From the NCBI GenBank assembly GCA_017591395.1, contig WEDG01003358.1:1-64000 (forward strand): 64,000 nt of DNA, given 5' to 3'. The notes under the pieces are model-generated. The model worked only from the letters and a program-made list of their open reading frames with translations. It ran no database searches and was not told the DNA's origin. Below, piece by piece: positions 1 to 12,330 of the stretch. The position numbers and the translations under genes were made by a program. The stretch's first letter is position 1. The number at the start of each line of letters is the position of its first letter. This DNA comes from Schistocephalus solidus (taxonomy: Eukaryota > Platyhelminthes > Cestoda > Diphyllobothriidea > Diphyllobothriidae).

Positions 1-845
1 GGTCTTCCGTAGATACGATTCCGAAATATCACTCCAGAAGATAGGGAAAACTTTTAGAGAGATTGACTAACCCGAGGAGAAGGATGAGGAGGAGTTACAG
101 CTAATATCACTTGCAAGCTGGACTGTTATGGCTGAGTTGGCATGGTTTGGCGCGGGATGTGGAACTTTAAAGCATCAATTTATCTGTTAATTTATGCCAG
201 ACCACTTCGATGCATTCGCTGCGTGCCACCTGCTTTATCGGAATTCTGACCAGGGATCTTTATTCTCGCGTTACGTAACTGCACATACAACAAATTACTA
301 AAATCGATAACAGACCAGCTTCGCTGTCAGGTCGTCTCCTTTTGACCACGGGTAAAGGGAAGTTAGCAACAGTCGCGCTGCCTTGACTTTATTTTTACCT
401 GCAAGATTGAGTACCGCCGGAGATGCAAGATCAACCGTCGTACGATAAAAGTGATCACGTGCGTACACTCGTAATTCTTTTCGGTCGAAATTTAGCCTCT
501 TCTGACTGTCCCAAATGCTCCCAAAAGAGGCTTAAAAATAACGAAAAGCAACCCAACGATCCGCTCAAAGCTTTTTGTCAGTTCATTTAGGACTGCACAA
601 ATATTTGAATAAGCATTCAAAATAAGGCTCACGAGAGCTAGGCAAGACGGAGGTCTCGGGCAAAAGGTAAAAAGCCGATTCATCCAACTCTGCTAATTCT
701 TTCATGTTCGTTCATCGTCGAAGCGTCTGAATGTAACTCCGCCCTTTAGTTTTTGTAACAAAAATTTCCTTACAGAGGAGTTGGGCAAAGCAGACTTGTT
801 AAATTCATTTTCCAACCAATTTATAAATACAATAATTGTATAGTT
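1..845 (+). mobile_element. LINE X fragment, endonuclease-to-RT linker (left palindrome arm)
   Basis: On the plus strand this segment carries decayed coding sequence of a CR1/Jockey-like non-LTR retrotransposon. The start holds a remnant of the endonuclease N-terminal part, and 600-845 translates into a linker like that found before the RT domain of LINE E: a KIRLTRAR motif, then RSSSKRLNVTPP, then a GKADLLNSF motif. Many stops are present, so the copy is dead. It stops at about 845, where the LINE E tail begins. The mirror copy is at about 3006-3835 on minus. Confidence 0.7.
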
Positions 846-1925
846 AAGACCCAGAGAGCCCCATCATTACAAACTTAGTATTGCGGTATAAATAAATACA
901 AAGTGGATAATTGCTGAACTATATGAGCAGCCATATGAACAGCAGAAATAAGTAATATGGTAGGCATATCCGATTCAGAACGATTTGCCATTTTTGAAAA
1001 CAATAGTCAACAATCTTTGACATATACGGTGAACTAGAAAAGAAGCAGTAAAAAACTCCTACGGTTTATAATCGAGGCGGAGTTCGGCGAGCCGCCAATT
1101 TAAAAATAGCAGAAAAACTGCTTCACTAAAGATTAAAAAGCTCATGCAATGGGATAGTATTTTGATGTTGCTGACAACGTATGAGGGGTTTGGAAGTTCC
1201 TTTCATAGAGCCGATATATAGCAGTCAGAGCTACTTCCTGTTTATAACCACGAGTGGAGGTGAGAGGGAGGAACTCATCGTGGACAACAGGGTCGAAACG
1301 AAGAGGGACAGTAGAGGACACGAGATCATCATCGAGATGCGACGTTGCTGACTGTACAGTCCATCACCAAAGAAGCGAAACCATAAGAACCCGCCTTGAG
1401 CATCAACTGAACCTGGAGACCATCTCGGGGTTGAAAAATTGGAGGAAAAGCATCAAGGTTGTCAAAAGTTGGCGATGGCTAGTTTAAAATGAGGGGACGA
1501 AACAGTGAATGCAATGGTTGATTCTGCAGAGGATGATGGAAATATAGAAACCAATATAATATCAAGGTAGCTGCCTCAGATACTAGTAGGACCCTTTTCA
1601 CAATCGAAATTTATGAGTTTGGGATGGAAACAGACAACAAGGACTTTATATCTTCCGGAAGTTAAATGTTTGCGTAATTTGGTTTTTAAAATAGCTAATG
1701 TAGATGACAACCTAATTTCCAGTGGAAGCTTATTCCATATGAAAGCATATTTGAAGGCAAAAACTGAGAACGGATTATTTGTGTGGAGCTTAGTTGGTAG
1801 AAATGAGTCATCGAGGATTGCGGTGAGCATCCAGGTCGATCTGCCGGAGTGCAAGGGGTTAATTCGTGGGAGATTTGGGCTAGAGTTAGCGTGAAACAGG
1901 AAATTTCCTCTGCTAGAGACCGGCT
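846..1925 (-). mobile_element. 5'-truncated LINE E, RT C-terminus plus 3' UTR (left arm)
   Basis: The minus-strand frame at 1576-1953 encodes the last part of a CR1-like RT, including the motifs HANSSPNLPRIN and YAFIWNKLPLEIRL, which are also found at 20618-20850 in the longer LINE E copy. About 700 bases of 3' UTR follow, down to about 846. The same UTR occurs at 16942-17625, split from its RT by a later insertion. The 5' truncation point is the palindrome centre. The copy cannot encode a functional protein. Confidence 0.8.
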
Positions 1926-1928
1926 CGA

Positions 1929-3010
1929 AGCCGGTCTCTGCTTCCTGTTTCACGTTAACTCTAGCCCAAATCTCCCACGAATTAACCCTTGCACTCCGGT
2001 AGATCGACCTGATGCCACTCGCAATTCCTCGATGATCATTTTACCACCCCTAAGCTCCACAAATAATCGTTCTCAGTTTTTTGCCTTCAAATATGCTTTC
2101 ATATGGAATAAGCTTCCACTGGAAATTAGGTTGTCATCTACATTAGCTATTTTAAAAACCAAATTACGCAAACATTTAACTTCGGAAGATATAAAGTCCT
2201 TATTGTCTGTTTCCATCCCAAACTCATAAATTTTGGATTGTGAAAAGGGTCCTACTAGTATCTGAGGCAGCTACCTTGATATTATATTGGTTTCTAAAAA
2301 TATTTCCATCATCCTCTGCAGAATCAACCATTGCATTCACTGTTTCGTCCCCTCATTTTAAACTAGCATCGCCAACTTTTGACAACCTTGATGCTTTCCT
2401 CAAATTTTTCAACCCTGAAGATGGTCTCCAGGTTCAGTTGATGCTCGAAGCGGGTTCTTATGGTTTCGCTTCTTTGGTGATGGACTATGCAGTCAGCAAC
2501 GTCGCATCTCGATGATGATCTCGTGTCCTCTACTGTCCCTCTTCGTTTCGACCCTGTTGTCCACGATGAGTTCCTCCTCTCTCACCTCTACTGGTGGTTA
2601 TAAACAGTAGCTCTGACTGCTATTTTATCTCTCACCCGACAAAGGAACGTTCCAAACCCTCATACGTTGTCAGCAACATCAAAATACTATCCCATTGCAT
2701 ATAGCTTTAATCTTTTAGTGAAGCAGTTTTTTCTGCTATTTTTTTTAAATTGGCGGCTCGCCGAACTCCGCCTCCGATTTAATCGTAGGAGTTTTTTACT
2801 GCTTCTTTTCTAGTTCACCGTATGTGTCAAAGATTGTTGACTATTGTTTTCAAAATGGCAAATCGTTCTGAATCGGATATGCCTACCATATTACTCATTT
2901 TTGCTGTTCATATGGCTGCTCATATAGTTCAGCAATTATCCACTTTGTATTTATTTATACCGCAATACTAAGTTTGTAATGATGGGGCTCTCTGGGTCTT
3001 AACTATACAA
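1929..3010 (+). mobile_element. 5'-truncated LINE E, RT C-terminus plus 3' UTR (right arm)
   Basis: This is the mirror image of the left-arm LINE E tail. The plus frame at 1849-2229 encodes the RT C-terminus (LEAGLCFLFHVNSS, then KLPLEIRL and LTSEDIKSL) and ends in a stop. The long 3' UTR contains the ccatcatcctctgcag block also seen at 1530-1550 and in tandem at 20386-20477. The segment ends near 3010 against the LINE X linker, in an AT-rich stretch that may be the remains of the LINE's 3' tail. Confidence 0.8.
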
Positions 3011-3970
3011 TTATTGTATTTATAAATTGGTTGGAAAAAAATGAATTTAACAAGTCTGCTTTGCCCAACTCCTCTGTAAGGAAATTTTTGTTACAAAAAA
3101 CTAAAGGCGGAGTTACATTCAGACGCTTAGACGATGAACGAACATGAAAGAATTTAGCAACAGAGTTGGATGAATCGGCTTTACCTTTTGCCCGAGACTC
3201 CGTTTGCCTAGCTCTCGTGAGCCTTATTTTGAATGCTTATTCAAATATTTGTGCAGTCCTTAAATGAACTGACAAAAAGCTTTGAGCGGATCGTTAAGTT
3301 GCTTTCGTTATTTTTAAGCCTCTTTTGGAGAAAATTTGGAACAGTAGAAGAGGCTAAATTTGAATGAAAAGTACAGTGTAATGTGATCATTTTATCGTAA
3401 TGACGGTTGATCTTGCATGTTTAATACATTTCCTCATCTTGGGTAAAAAAATAAAAGTCAAGGCATCTCGACTGTTGCACTTCCCTTACCCGTGGTCAAA
3501 AGGAGACGACCTGACAGCGAAGCTGGTCTGTTATCGATTTTAGTAATTTGTTATTATGTGCAGTTACATAACGAGAATAAGATCCTGGTCAGAATTCCGA
3601 TAAAGCGAATGGCACGCAACCGAAAGCATCAGTGGTCTGGCATAATTAACAGATAAATTGATGCTTAAAAGTTCCACATCCCGCGCCAAACTATGTACCT
3701 CAGCCATAACAGTCAGCTTGCAAGTGATATTAGCTGTAACTCCTCCTCATCCTTCTCCTCGGGTTAGTCAATCTCTCCTAAAGTTTTCCTATCTTCTGAG
3801 TGATATTTCGGAATCGGCAGTATCTACGGAAGACCACTTTTCAATGAAAGCCGCAATGTCTGGTTTAAGTTCCTCAGCTATATTTCAAAGTTCGTTTAGC
3901 TTGTTGAACAAACTTTGTACATTGGCGGAGATGATATTCAATCATAGTTGGGTCAGGAAGGCATCATTGT
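3011..3970 (-). mobile_element. LINE X endonuclease remnant and linker (right arm and beyond)
   Basis: On minus, reading down from about 3955, a decayed AP-type endonuclease start is visible: an ANVQSLFNKLNEL motif, then AEELKPDIAAFIEKW. This corresponds to the NAQSLLSKLDEL and TETW region of the related LINE B3. The linker motif SNSVAKFFHVRSSSKR follows near 3120-3200. Several stops break the frame. It lies directly downstream of the LINE X ORF1 region (3980-5214), so the two are one element. Its RT is missing: the element runs into the LINE E tail of the palindrome. Confidence 0.75.
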
Positions 3971-3979
3971 GACAGGTTT

Positions 3980-5214
3980 TGGCCTCGTTAAAGGCTCCTA
4001 GTTCTAGGCTATTTGGCTGTCGTTGATCTTTCAGCCTTTTATGCTCTGTGTTAATTTTCTATTCTGCCCTTAGTTCTTACCAACTCCACCGTTCCCTCGG
4101 CACGAAGTCCGACCGGAAAAGAACTTGCTTGTATGAAATCCGATAGACCATTCTTCCTTTTAACAGAAGCATGGCCTTTGGCTTCGATTTCTAAAAAATA
4201 TTTTTAGGGGCCTTGGGGAGGTTCTTGGATCAATGCTTTGGGTCTGCTTTGCCTTGTTGGAAAGCTTTTTTTACGATGAAAATTGCATTATATTTAGAAC
4301 ATCACTGGCTTACTCATGAAGAATATATAGTTCTTGCGTTACCCGTTCCTTCCTAATGTATGACATAGATTTTGGACCATTCCTTATAACAGTATATGGT
4401 TTACGATTTACAGCCAAGCTGCTTATTGACACATCTAAGCTAGTCCGATAGTTCGCCACTGTGTAGTTGCTCATAGTTGATGGCAAATCGCCATGAACCG
4501 GATTCTTGTCCGACGTTGGGGTTCTGGAACTTAAATTTTGCCAAATGTGCAAGCTTCGGTCTGGGAACCTTCACAATAATTACCCTGTTGCAATGTGATG
4601 TACACAGAAGTAGCGTTTCCGCTTCCATAAATGGACTATTGAAAGCCCTTACTAACTAAGTTGGCCGTGGGATGGATTGGAGTGACAGCGTTCCCTTCTA
4701 GAATTAACGGCTGGCCTCCTTTTAAGAGTTTAAAACAGGTCTTTTTGAGGTTCACCCTGGTTTTTCCTTCTTTAGTGTTTGACAATTCGGTAGTTTTAGT
4801 TACCGTAGCAGGTAATGAAGCTTGGCATATTATTGTTGCATTGGCGTTGAATGGCCAAATATTCTGCAGAACTGGTTTGTCTGGAGTTCCTCGGGAGAAT
4901 TTACTCGTTTCCTCTTCTTGTTTGGCTTCGAGTTTCCCACGACTGTGCCATATCTATAAGCGTATTCGTTGCTTGTCGGTTGGGAAGTTGACGGACTATT
5001 AAGGGATTGTATTTTGCTGTCCTCCAGAATAACCACAATGATGGCAGTCAGTAGATCTTACTTCTTTTCGAGTGTGTGGCCTCACTGGTTAACGTCCACA
5101 CACCCGACACAAGGACGGGCTGACGTGGAACTAATTCCATTTTTTCCAAACTTGTCAATGTTTAATGCCAGTACACGCGCTCTTTTTCCTTTTAGGCCTC
5201 CTGGAGTCCACTGA
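3980..5214 (-). pseudogene. LINE X ORF1-like nucleic-acid-binding region (decayed)
   Basis: Minus-strand frames at 4830-5036, 4310-4628 and 4080-4260 form a broken ORF1. The first part is basic (NKKRKRVNSP). A later part contains PRTSPRPLKIFF and, further on, DFVPRER and ELRAE. These match the end of the ORF1 RNA-binding domain of LINE C (SSPRPLKII, then PDYEPKERY and LRAELKR) and LINE B3. After this domain the reading continues in the same frame, through two stops, into the endonuclease start at about 3955, with about 40 residues between. The N-terminal half has no feature I can name. Confidence 0.6.
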
Positions 5215-5550
5215 GATTATTCACCAACGGTATTTTTTCGCGAGGCACTATTAATAAATTCAAAATCGTTCATAGCTGTTGTTCCATATTTATGAAATTA
5301 ACTTGGTCAGTTGGGAGACTTGCGCTCGAAGTGAAGTGTTTTGCGCACTGCTCTTCATTAGCGAAGGTCATGTGTTCAAATCCTAGGGATGCGGCATTTG
5401 TAGGCACCTTCTCTGCGAATCCAGTCAATACGCATTCGGATCACACCTGCGGTGCTGAAAAGTAGCCTTTATCGTTAAATGATTTCTCCCACGATGAGGA
5501 GCGTTTTAACACTCATAAGCTCTTATCAGCATGTCGTTGCTACCAAAAGG
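5215..5550. other. Non-coding stretch with a weak tRNA-like B-box
   Basis: No coding segment is recognisable. At 5375-5384 lies gttcaaatcc, a good match to a tRNA or SINE internal promoter B-box, with a poor A-box candidate about 45 bases upstream. This may be a SINE remnant, but no full cloverleaf can be drawn. Confidence 0.25.
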
Positions 5551-7680
5551 CGTTTATTTTATTTATTTATTTATTTATTGCCAGTTTACAGGCAAGGTCA
5601 AAAGGGATATATACAGTAGGGGGTCAAGCTGACAGTGAAAAACTCCTGATCGTTCTTTAAAGGTATTTTCAGGAGAAAAACTGCAGCTTGTTGAACAGAT
5701 TAAAGTTTAGGACAGGGAAGTGTTGACACAGGTGCACGGTGTAGTACTTCTCCTTTCGGTGTTGTGGATCTCGTCTTCTGTACTAGCAACAAGTATGCCG
5801 GCGAGCGGCTGCTAGCTGTAGACTGAGGAATAACCCGATTACGGACTGCAGAGCCAGCAATATTGCCTTCAGCATGAAGTCCGGCATAGGATTCAGAGTC
5901 CGTGGACGCCATCAGAACGGAAGAGAGCTTCCAGAGAATCAGCACCCAAAATTCGCGGAAGGTGTCCTGAATGTAGAAAACTAGTGACAGCTCTCGTAAA
6001 CAAAGGATCGTTTTGCTGAATTTTAATACTCCTGGGTAGTTTATTCCAGATTGCTATAGCGTTTACCGAAAAAACTGACGGTATTTAACGGTGCGTGCCA
6101 AAGGAAGAAATAAGAATACATCTCTATGATTGGTGCGCCGACAGTGGTCGAGCTGCCCTCAGGGATGTAAGGGGGTTAAAGGTAAAAACCGTTTAAAAAG
6201 TTTGAACAGTAAAAATAGTCCCTTCTGTAATCTACGAAGCCACAACGGGTCGAGGCTTGTAAGCTCACAGCGTTGTTGGTAGGACAGGTTTCTGTGCTCT
6301 GAAGTAATAACTCTTTTAGTAAAGAAGTGCTGGACTGATTCTATCTTCCTCCGTTCACTCGCGTGCAGAAGACTAAATAGAAACGAGCAGTATTCCAGAC
6401 TAGGTCTGACATACATTTTTATAAAGGCTGGTCCTAATATTGAGGGTTTTAAAATTTCTGAGAATAAACCCAGTGGTTTGGCGTGCTTTAGAGACAATCA
6501 GGGCGCAGTGCTCTGACAGATTAAGACTACTAGAATATGATATGCCCAGATCCTTTATAAACCCGGGCACATTTAAGTCATGACCGTCTATGCTAAGATG
6601 AGGCTGATAGTTGTCACAACTAACCATAACGGAGCATTTGTGCCAAGAGAGCGAAAGGCGCCATGTGCGACAACACTGAGCGAAGGCTTGAAGATCCTTC
6701 TTTAAGAGCTCAAGCACAATGTGGCGATCGACCGGTTTATAACAAAAGGCAACTTTTAAATCATCAGCGTACATAAAGGGCCTACCATACTGAAAACAAT
6801 CAGGAACATCGTTCACAAAAAGGCAAAATAGAAGCGGGCCGAGTACACTACCCTGAATAACTCCACTTCTCACGTGCGTGGGGTTGGAGATAACATCGGA
6901 AATTTTTACCCGTTGTGCGCGATAATTCAAATAGGAGGATATTAAGTTCAGAAGCTTGTTACCTATGCCGAAGGAGGTAAGTTTCAGCAGGAGGAGATCG
7001 TGGTCAACACGATAAAAAGCCTTCGTGAAGTCGAAATAAACGGTGTAAATTGCAAAACCACTATCTCTAGATTGTAGCACATGATCAAAGTAAGAGAGCT
7101 GGCAGGTGTCACAAGATCTTTTTTCGAGAAATCCATGCTGAGCCGCATTAAGTAGGTTATTCTCTGTTAGGTGACGCATCAACTTGTCTTTAATCAAGGT
7201 CTCTAATATCTTCGAGGCTGCTGGCAGTGTATTTATTGGCCTAAAGTCGTCAAATGACGTAGTTCGGCCGTGTTTGGGTATAGGCAAAATGTGCGATTCC
7301 TTCCATAAAATAGGGAAGGTTTCACTTTCAAGAGCAAGATTGAATATCTTATACAGAAGTGACGGAAATATATCATTTGCATCCGCCTTTTAGAACGCTG
7401 ACCGGGACGACATCTGGTCCAGGACTGTAAGATTGGCGAGAACGCCGAATGGCTACGGTTACGTCCCAGAGGGTAAAAGTTATGTTTTCGAGGACGTTAC
7501 CGGTCCAAACCCGGACGTTTGGAAAGGGGGCGACCGAATTTTCACTGAAAGTTCTAGACAAGAAAGCATTGAAGCTATCAGCCGTCAACTTAGCGTCAGC
7601 TATAGGGCTTCCAAAAGCGTCTCGAAGTACAGGGTATTTCTCACCTAGGATCGACGTTTTTTCTCCTTAAAGTCCAACAA
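5551..7680 (-). mobile_element. LINE D, 5'-truncated CR1/Jockey-like retrotransposon (RT region)
   Basis: A minus-strand non-LTR retrotransposon fragment. It begins near 7672 in the linker (IADAKLTADSFNAFL) and runs through RT: DDFRPINTLPA (about 7240), NAAQHGFLEKRSC, YFDFTKAF, GVIQGSVLGPLLF and the catalytic YADD at about 6770. The RT C-terminal motif RPSLEYCSFLF is at about 6400. The frame is broken near 6490 and 7290. The 3' end carries an (AAAT)n tail, visible on plus as tttatttattta at 5551-5580. The endonuclease and ORF1 are missing, as is typical of 5' truncation. YADD is intact, but the element is not autonomous. Confidence 0.88.
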
Positions 7681-8300
7681 ACCCCATTCAAGATATGCCT
7701 CTTCCATAAAAATGCCCAAGGAGATTTTTTTTATTGTCCGCTATTTTATCTTATTTTTTTGACCACACTGATTTGTGGCAATTGTCATCACCAATAGCTG
7801 ACAAACTATTCAAACTTAACTGTACACGAGTTCGCATTCATTTTAATTGAATTTTATCCAATGACAGGGCCTTACGGGTACTCAAATAAAACATCTAGCT
7901 ATTCAATCTCATTGCTGAATATTTTCTAACTTTTCAATCTGCTCAAGAAAAGTGCTTATATTTTTTTTAGAAAAATGTTAGCATATATAAGTTTCAAAGT
8001 ATGAAGCTAGGAAAAAACGACTCAGCTTTTTGTAGTCTTCAATGCAGAGCTTGAGGAAAAGCTGCCAAGTGAAGAAACTTGTACAGAGAGGTGGATGATT
8101 GCAGGTCGCTTTTGATGATGGATTTGAGATATAATTCACCGGAGCGAACTGAAAATAGTAAGCGTTAAACCTGTTCCTGGTTGATTTGGGGGTGCCTGGA
8201 AAACTGGTGTAGATAACAAGGCAGCAGATGCAGTTCCTTTTTTATGCGTAGATGTAAGAATAACCGTCTGAAGATAACGGTAGTCTTTCCGAAAATAAAA
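7681..8300. other. AT-rich stretch without recognisable features
   Basis: No coding similarity, RNA gene or clear repeat was recognised here. It lies between the truncated 5' end of LINE D and an RTE fragment. Confidence 0.4.
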
Positions 8301-8389
8301 TCTTGGCGTCTCAGAGCTACAACAATATCCAGTTGATCAAAATGCTAAAAAAAGATGAATGGAGATTGACGATTTTGGCATCCTGGGAA

Positions 8390-8640
8390 TACTGTGGGAC
8401 CTATCCTCTCACCTGTAGGAGTGCTGAGGTGATTATTAACTTGTGGGCTGCCATGCTTGTAAACCTTAGCAGGAATTGCGTCTGCTCCGGGTGCTTTCCC
8501 ACTGAAGAGTCGCTGCACTGCCCCGATCGTTTCTTGAAGAGAGGGTGGGTGATCAAGGTCAGCGTGGGTCTACACTTTAGGCACTCGGTGTATGGTGTCG
8601 TCGGACATGGCGAAGGGGCATTCGAGAATGTTTCTAAATG
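8390..8640 (-). pseudogene. Zinc-finger RTE fragment (start of RT domain)
   Basis: On minus, 8401-8649 and its neighbouring frames read HPPSLQETIGAVQ, then SGKAPGADAIP and VYKHGSPQ. These match the start of the RT in the zinc-finger RTE at 44.8 kb (LPPSLPETIRAVQ, SGKAPGSDAIPP, IYKHGGP). About 80 residues are recognisable, in more than one frame. No endonuclease or zinc finger is attached. It is a dead remnant. Confidence 0.7.
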
Positions 8641-8649
8641 GTTTGGCAC

Positions 8650-10679
8650 TTCATTTTCTCAATGAATATGGTAGTTCCCTCAGCTCTGAGAAGAGGAGCG
8701 ATTCCTTTGGCTGTGGGAGTGGTTTATTTTTTATGTGTTCTAAGGAGCTTAACGGCGCCCAGAAGGTGCTATATTAATATATTTATTCAAAAACAAACTA
8801 CGTTATTACTCAGGTGAGTATTAAACAGTGTGATTTAAACGTAAGTGGGAAAAAGAACAAAATCTTGCTTTCTTGATCATATAAAGACCGTCAAATTGAA
8901 CTCAAAATGTGGATAAGAAATTGTCCCGTATTTATTTTGTCCATATAAATAGCCAGGTAGTTAAATAAGTTGCACATTGAACAACTGTTAATAAATAAAA
9001 AGGTTTATTGATTGGGCTCTTCTTGGGTGCCATCAAATACTTAGAACACAAGAAAAATCCTAAAACAGTTTAAATCCGTGTCCTGCCTTCGTCTTTCTAT
9101 TTGTTGTAGGAAGTAAGCTGTAATATTAGCTTTTTTAAGCATGCTTTTATACATTATTTACATCAGATCTCTGTAAATTAAAGGGAACATCTCTCCATCA
9201 GTTCACATTATCCCACAAAGACTCGATAAGCATGTAAGCTTACAGCCTTCCCTTCATCCTTTACTAGTAGGATCACGCCAAAGGGTACATTTAGCGAGTG
9301 AGACACGTCGCAGACTCTACTGGATAGTACAAGCTCTCAAATAAACTTAGTTCATCCCGAAACTCTCGATAAACTGGGCACTCAAGAATACACATCAGCC
9401 TGCAATAAAACAACTTCGTATGACGAAATAATAGATCTCCTACTATATGGAAACATGAGTTGCACATTTGAGAGGGTTATCCAAATAGCCTTTAAATTAA
9501 TCGAAGTACTTAGCTCAGGAACCGAGGAGGGGATAAAACGTAAGCATGATTTAATGCTGCATAATATTCCAAATCAACATCTGCTATCGATGGTACAAAT
9601 TTGTGTCTGCAAATCTGTGGCCTGGGATTCAGGGTTCCGCAAAATAATTGACTGCACTCGCTCGTTAGTAATTCCTCAATATTAGTCACTCTCTTCTCCT
9701 TGAAAGAAGTTGACTTCCTACTGTCAAGGAAGTAGATTACTAGAAAAATCTGTCGTAAGGGACCTTTTCCAGTTTCACCTGACCTCACCCCAGTGCAGAT
9801 GAAATTGAATTTTTTAAAATATCGATAAGCAACACAGAAATGATTGCCATTGTTGTTAAGTTTACCAAGTCGCATCCAATGACATCTGCGGCCTCGCCAT
9901 CTCAATCCCTAGTTAACCCTGTAAGGAAAGCAACAACGTCGAACTTGGAGGATCCAAAAATAACAGCATGTCTTTTATACTCACACCCGTACCAAGTCTG
10001 CTAATAACCCTTAGTAAATCAAAACAGATTTTTTAGCTCAAAAGTAAGTTTGAATACAGTTGAAGTCACTAAAAACTCGAAAAAGTCAAGTGAAACTAGG
10101 AAAAATACCCTCTTAGGATCGCCTGCTACTTCCAAATCTCGCTGGACCTTACGCCGAGACTGCTCAACCAAATATGCCAGCAGTGTCGTCTATGAATGGC
10201 ACTTCTGTTTCGTTTGCAATTGTGTGCAACCTACGCCACAGCAAATTCCGTTCACGGTCGTTTTCCCAGTGGACTCCAAATACCAATGACCCTATTAGAC
10301 TGGTAGACACACTGAAACCTTAGTGTAAACTCGACGGAAATACGTTGCGGGATCCTCTCCATGGGTTTCATGAAAAACCTCCGATAGCTAGCGTTGGTGC
10401 TCCATTTCCCTGTCTCTCATTTTTTCCTCCATAAATTACTCCTCTTTACGTACATCGGGCACATGCTACGCCACAACCCCTTTTCCCAGAGCCGGGCGTG
10501 CGCACCACTTACCTATGTGCAGTGGACCGTAAACCACTGGACGACTTAGTTGTCTCCCTCTCAAAAACTTCCACCTTGCCCACTTAAACTATTTGTTCTA
10601 CATACCCGATTCTTGCTCAATAAGATGTCCCTGTTTCAGATTCTGGGCTTCGTTTAATGGCCACACGTTGTTATGCTAA
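8650..10679. other. Non-coding stretch with a short dispersed repeat
   Basis: No convincing gene. Open frames at 9510-9905 (minus) and 10050-10289 (plus) have no recognisable motifs. The latter lies upstream of the LINE D copy at 10.7 kb and could be decayed ORF1, which I cannot prove. The stretch 8985-9055 contains a repeat shared with 36820-36885. Confidence 0.35.
8985..9055 (+). repeat. Short dispersed repeat, copy 1
   Basis: This stretch contains ataaataaaaaggtttatt, then cttgggtgccatcaa and cttagaacaca. The same order of blocks occurs at 36820-36885 (ataaataaataggttta, cttgggcgccgtcaa, cttagaacacaggc). It may be the end of an unnamed transposable element. Confidence 0.6.
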
Positions 10680-12330
10680 TTGAAACATGGGCAGCACCTT
10701 TCGTAGCCGACTCAGAACCCTCGCTTATAGGTTCTAATTATATCCAAGATGATCTTTACGACAGTCGTGGTGGAGGAAGCTGTATATATGTTAAACAAAC
10801 AGCTGCATTTTTGGCCTAGGACCATCGGCAATTTACCACGAGTGAAGATAGTTGTAGTTTCAAATTATTTTAAAAATAAGTACTCTACTTGTTGGCTGTG
10901 TCTATCGATCACCCAATCACAGGGAGGATTTCGATCGTTCAAAAAATTCCGATCCTTGTCTCTCTCAGGCATTTCATGCCACGGATGACTTTAATTTTAA
11001 GTATTTCTTGATGGCATGTGGCTTCAAATTTCCTGAGTTTTTATGGATTCCATCTTCCAGTCCTATACATTTCGAGAACTTATTAGAGGTCGTAGCTCTC
11101 GGCAACTGGAATCAGGTAAACAACTTCCAAACGAGAGTACTGAACATTTTTGATCTAATCTTCTGTCGAGGCTCCCTGCCTTTTAAAATGTCACCATTAC
11201 TCGATTCTTCATAAAAACACGAAGTTGGTGGAACGTTGGCCAAAAATATAGCTTTTTCGTCGCTTTCCGATCACACAATCCGACAGAATTATAGGCGCAT
11301 CTTAATTCCCACAACCGGTCTTATTTTTGTCAGGATGTGAATAATTGTATTAATTAACTATATTATGTTTTGGATCAACTTCTTTCTTGTTTCTTTCCCG
11401 TACAAATGAATAATGTTATGGATGAGTCTTACTTCCCTTTATCTTTTTGCTGTAGGCTGCGCAGACACTGTCATCGGTTAGATCTGCAAAAATGACAGTT
11501 ACTTTCTACCCTTGATCCGAGGTATCTTCGAGTTGGTTAGGACGATGTCCAAAAGATCACTAGCCGATGAGGTGAACTTGGCTGCAAACCGTTCACTGAA
11601 TGTTGTGAAACTCTTTCCCACACAGTAAAATCTCGTGGAAAAAGGCACCATACCATCATTCGAGACGCCCATGGAGATCCCATCGCTGACCCGAAGTTGA
11701 CAACGAATATTTAACACTCCTGTACAGAAAGTTTATTGAAAATTTGACAGTTTGACTACCGAAAATCCGGGATATGACCAATGTCATCCTGGATATCATA
11801 CCTTTTACCCTTCGGGTTTTAATGGTAGCCACGCATCAATTTAATTGATCTCATGATCCTGGACAAGATGGCGTCCCGGTCCGCATTTTAAGGACTGTCT
11901 CTTATTAATAAGATATTTAATTCCACCGACAAAAATGAAATTTTTCCCAGTGTGTGGAAGGAATAGTACATTCTGGCTATCCCCAAACATGGTCAGTCTA
12001 CGTAGTTTGATGACTTTCGGCAAATACGCACACTTACTGCAGCTTCAAAGGTGTTGGAGACCTGGATCAAAAAAGAAAAAGATAAATCACTCAATCGAGA
12101 ACTACCTACAGAGTGAGTTTCAATATGAGTTCATCAAAAAAATGTCTTGTGACAACTACCAGCTCTCTCTCTTTGATCATGTTCTTTAATCTATGTACAC
12201 TGGTTTTGCACTTTAAACACTATTTCCAGTTCATTAAGACTTTAATCGTGTTGAGCATGTTCTCCTTCTCCTGAAACCTTCCTTTTTTGATATAAGTGAA
12301 AAAACTTTTGAATTTATTATCATCTTAGAT
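10680..12330 (+). mobile_element. Degenerate plus-strand copy of LINE D (endonuclease to early RT)
   Basis: Broken plus-strand frames preserve the order of a CR1-like ORF2. 10680-10800 has an IETWA motif and SRGGGSCIYVK, matching the endonuclease of LINE E (SKRGGGCLLYIK). 11020-11200 has KFPEFLWIPSSSP and GNWNQV, matching FPEIDWISNFCPP and FSNWSQL. SDHTI is at about 11270. 11640-11720 has IRDAHGDPIADPKLTT, matching LRDAFGSPIADAKLT in LINE D. 11930-12190 preserves RT start motifs (SLMTFG, CDNYQLSLFDHVL). The copy ends near 12330 and is far older than the others. Confidence 0.72.

Larger units (their letters stand above)
1..3835. repeat. Large imperfect palindrome (left arm 1-1925, right arm 1929-3835)
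   Basis: The first 1925 bases reappear as the reverse complement in 1929-3835, with a 3-base centre at 1926-1928 and an 11-bp perfect stem around it. The start of the window (ggtcttccg) pairs with cggaagacc at 3827-3835, so the left arm probably continues outside the window. The arms differ by scattered substitutions and small indels, for example a short insertion near 1900 in the left arm only. Each arm carries a LINE X endonuclease/linker segment and an oppositely oriented, 5'-truncated LINE E tail. Such a structure can arise by inverted duplication; an assembly artefact is also possible, although divergence between the arms speaks against simple read folding. Confidence 0.93.

Noticed and set aside
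1254..1487. 77-codon plus frame in the palindrome
   Set aside because: It lies in the LINE E 3' UTR and is not conserved in the copy at 16939-17625.
11499..11717. Minus open frame with a LLDIVLTNS motif resembling an endonuclease
   Set aside because: The plus strand of the same stretch holds the linker of the LINE D remnant (IRDAHGDPIADPKLTT), which fits its neighbours; the minus frame is a shadow.
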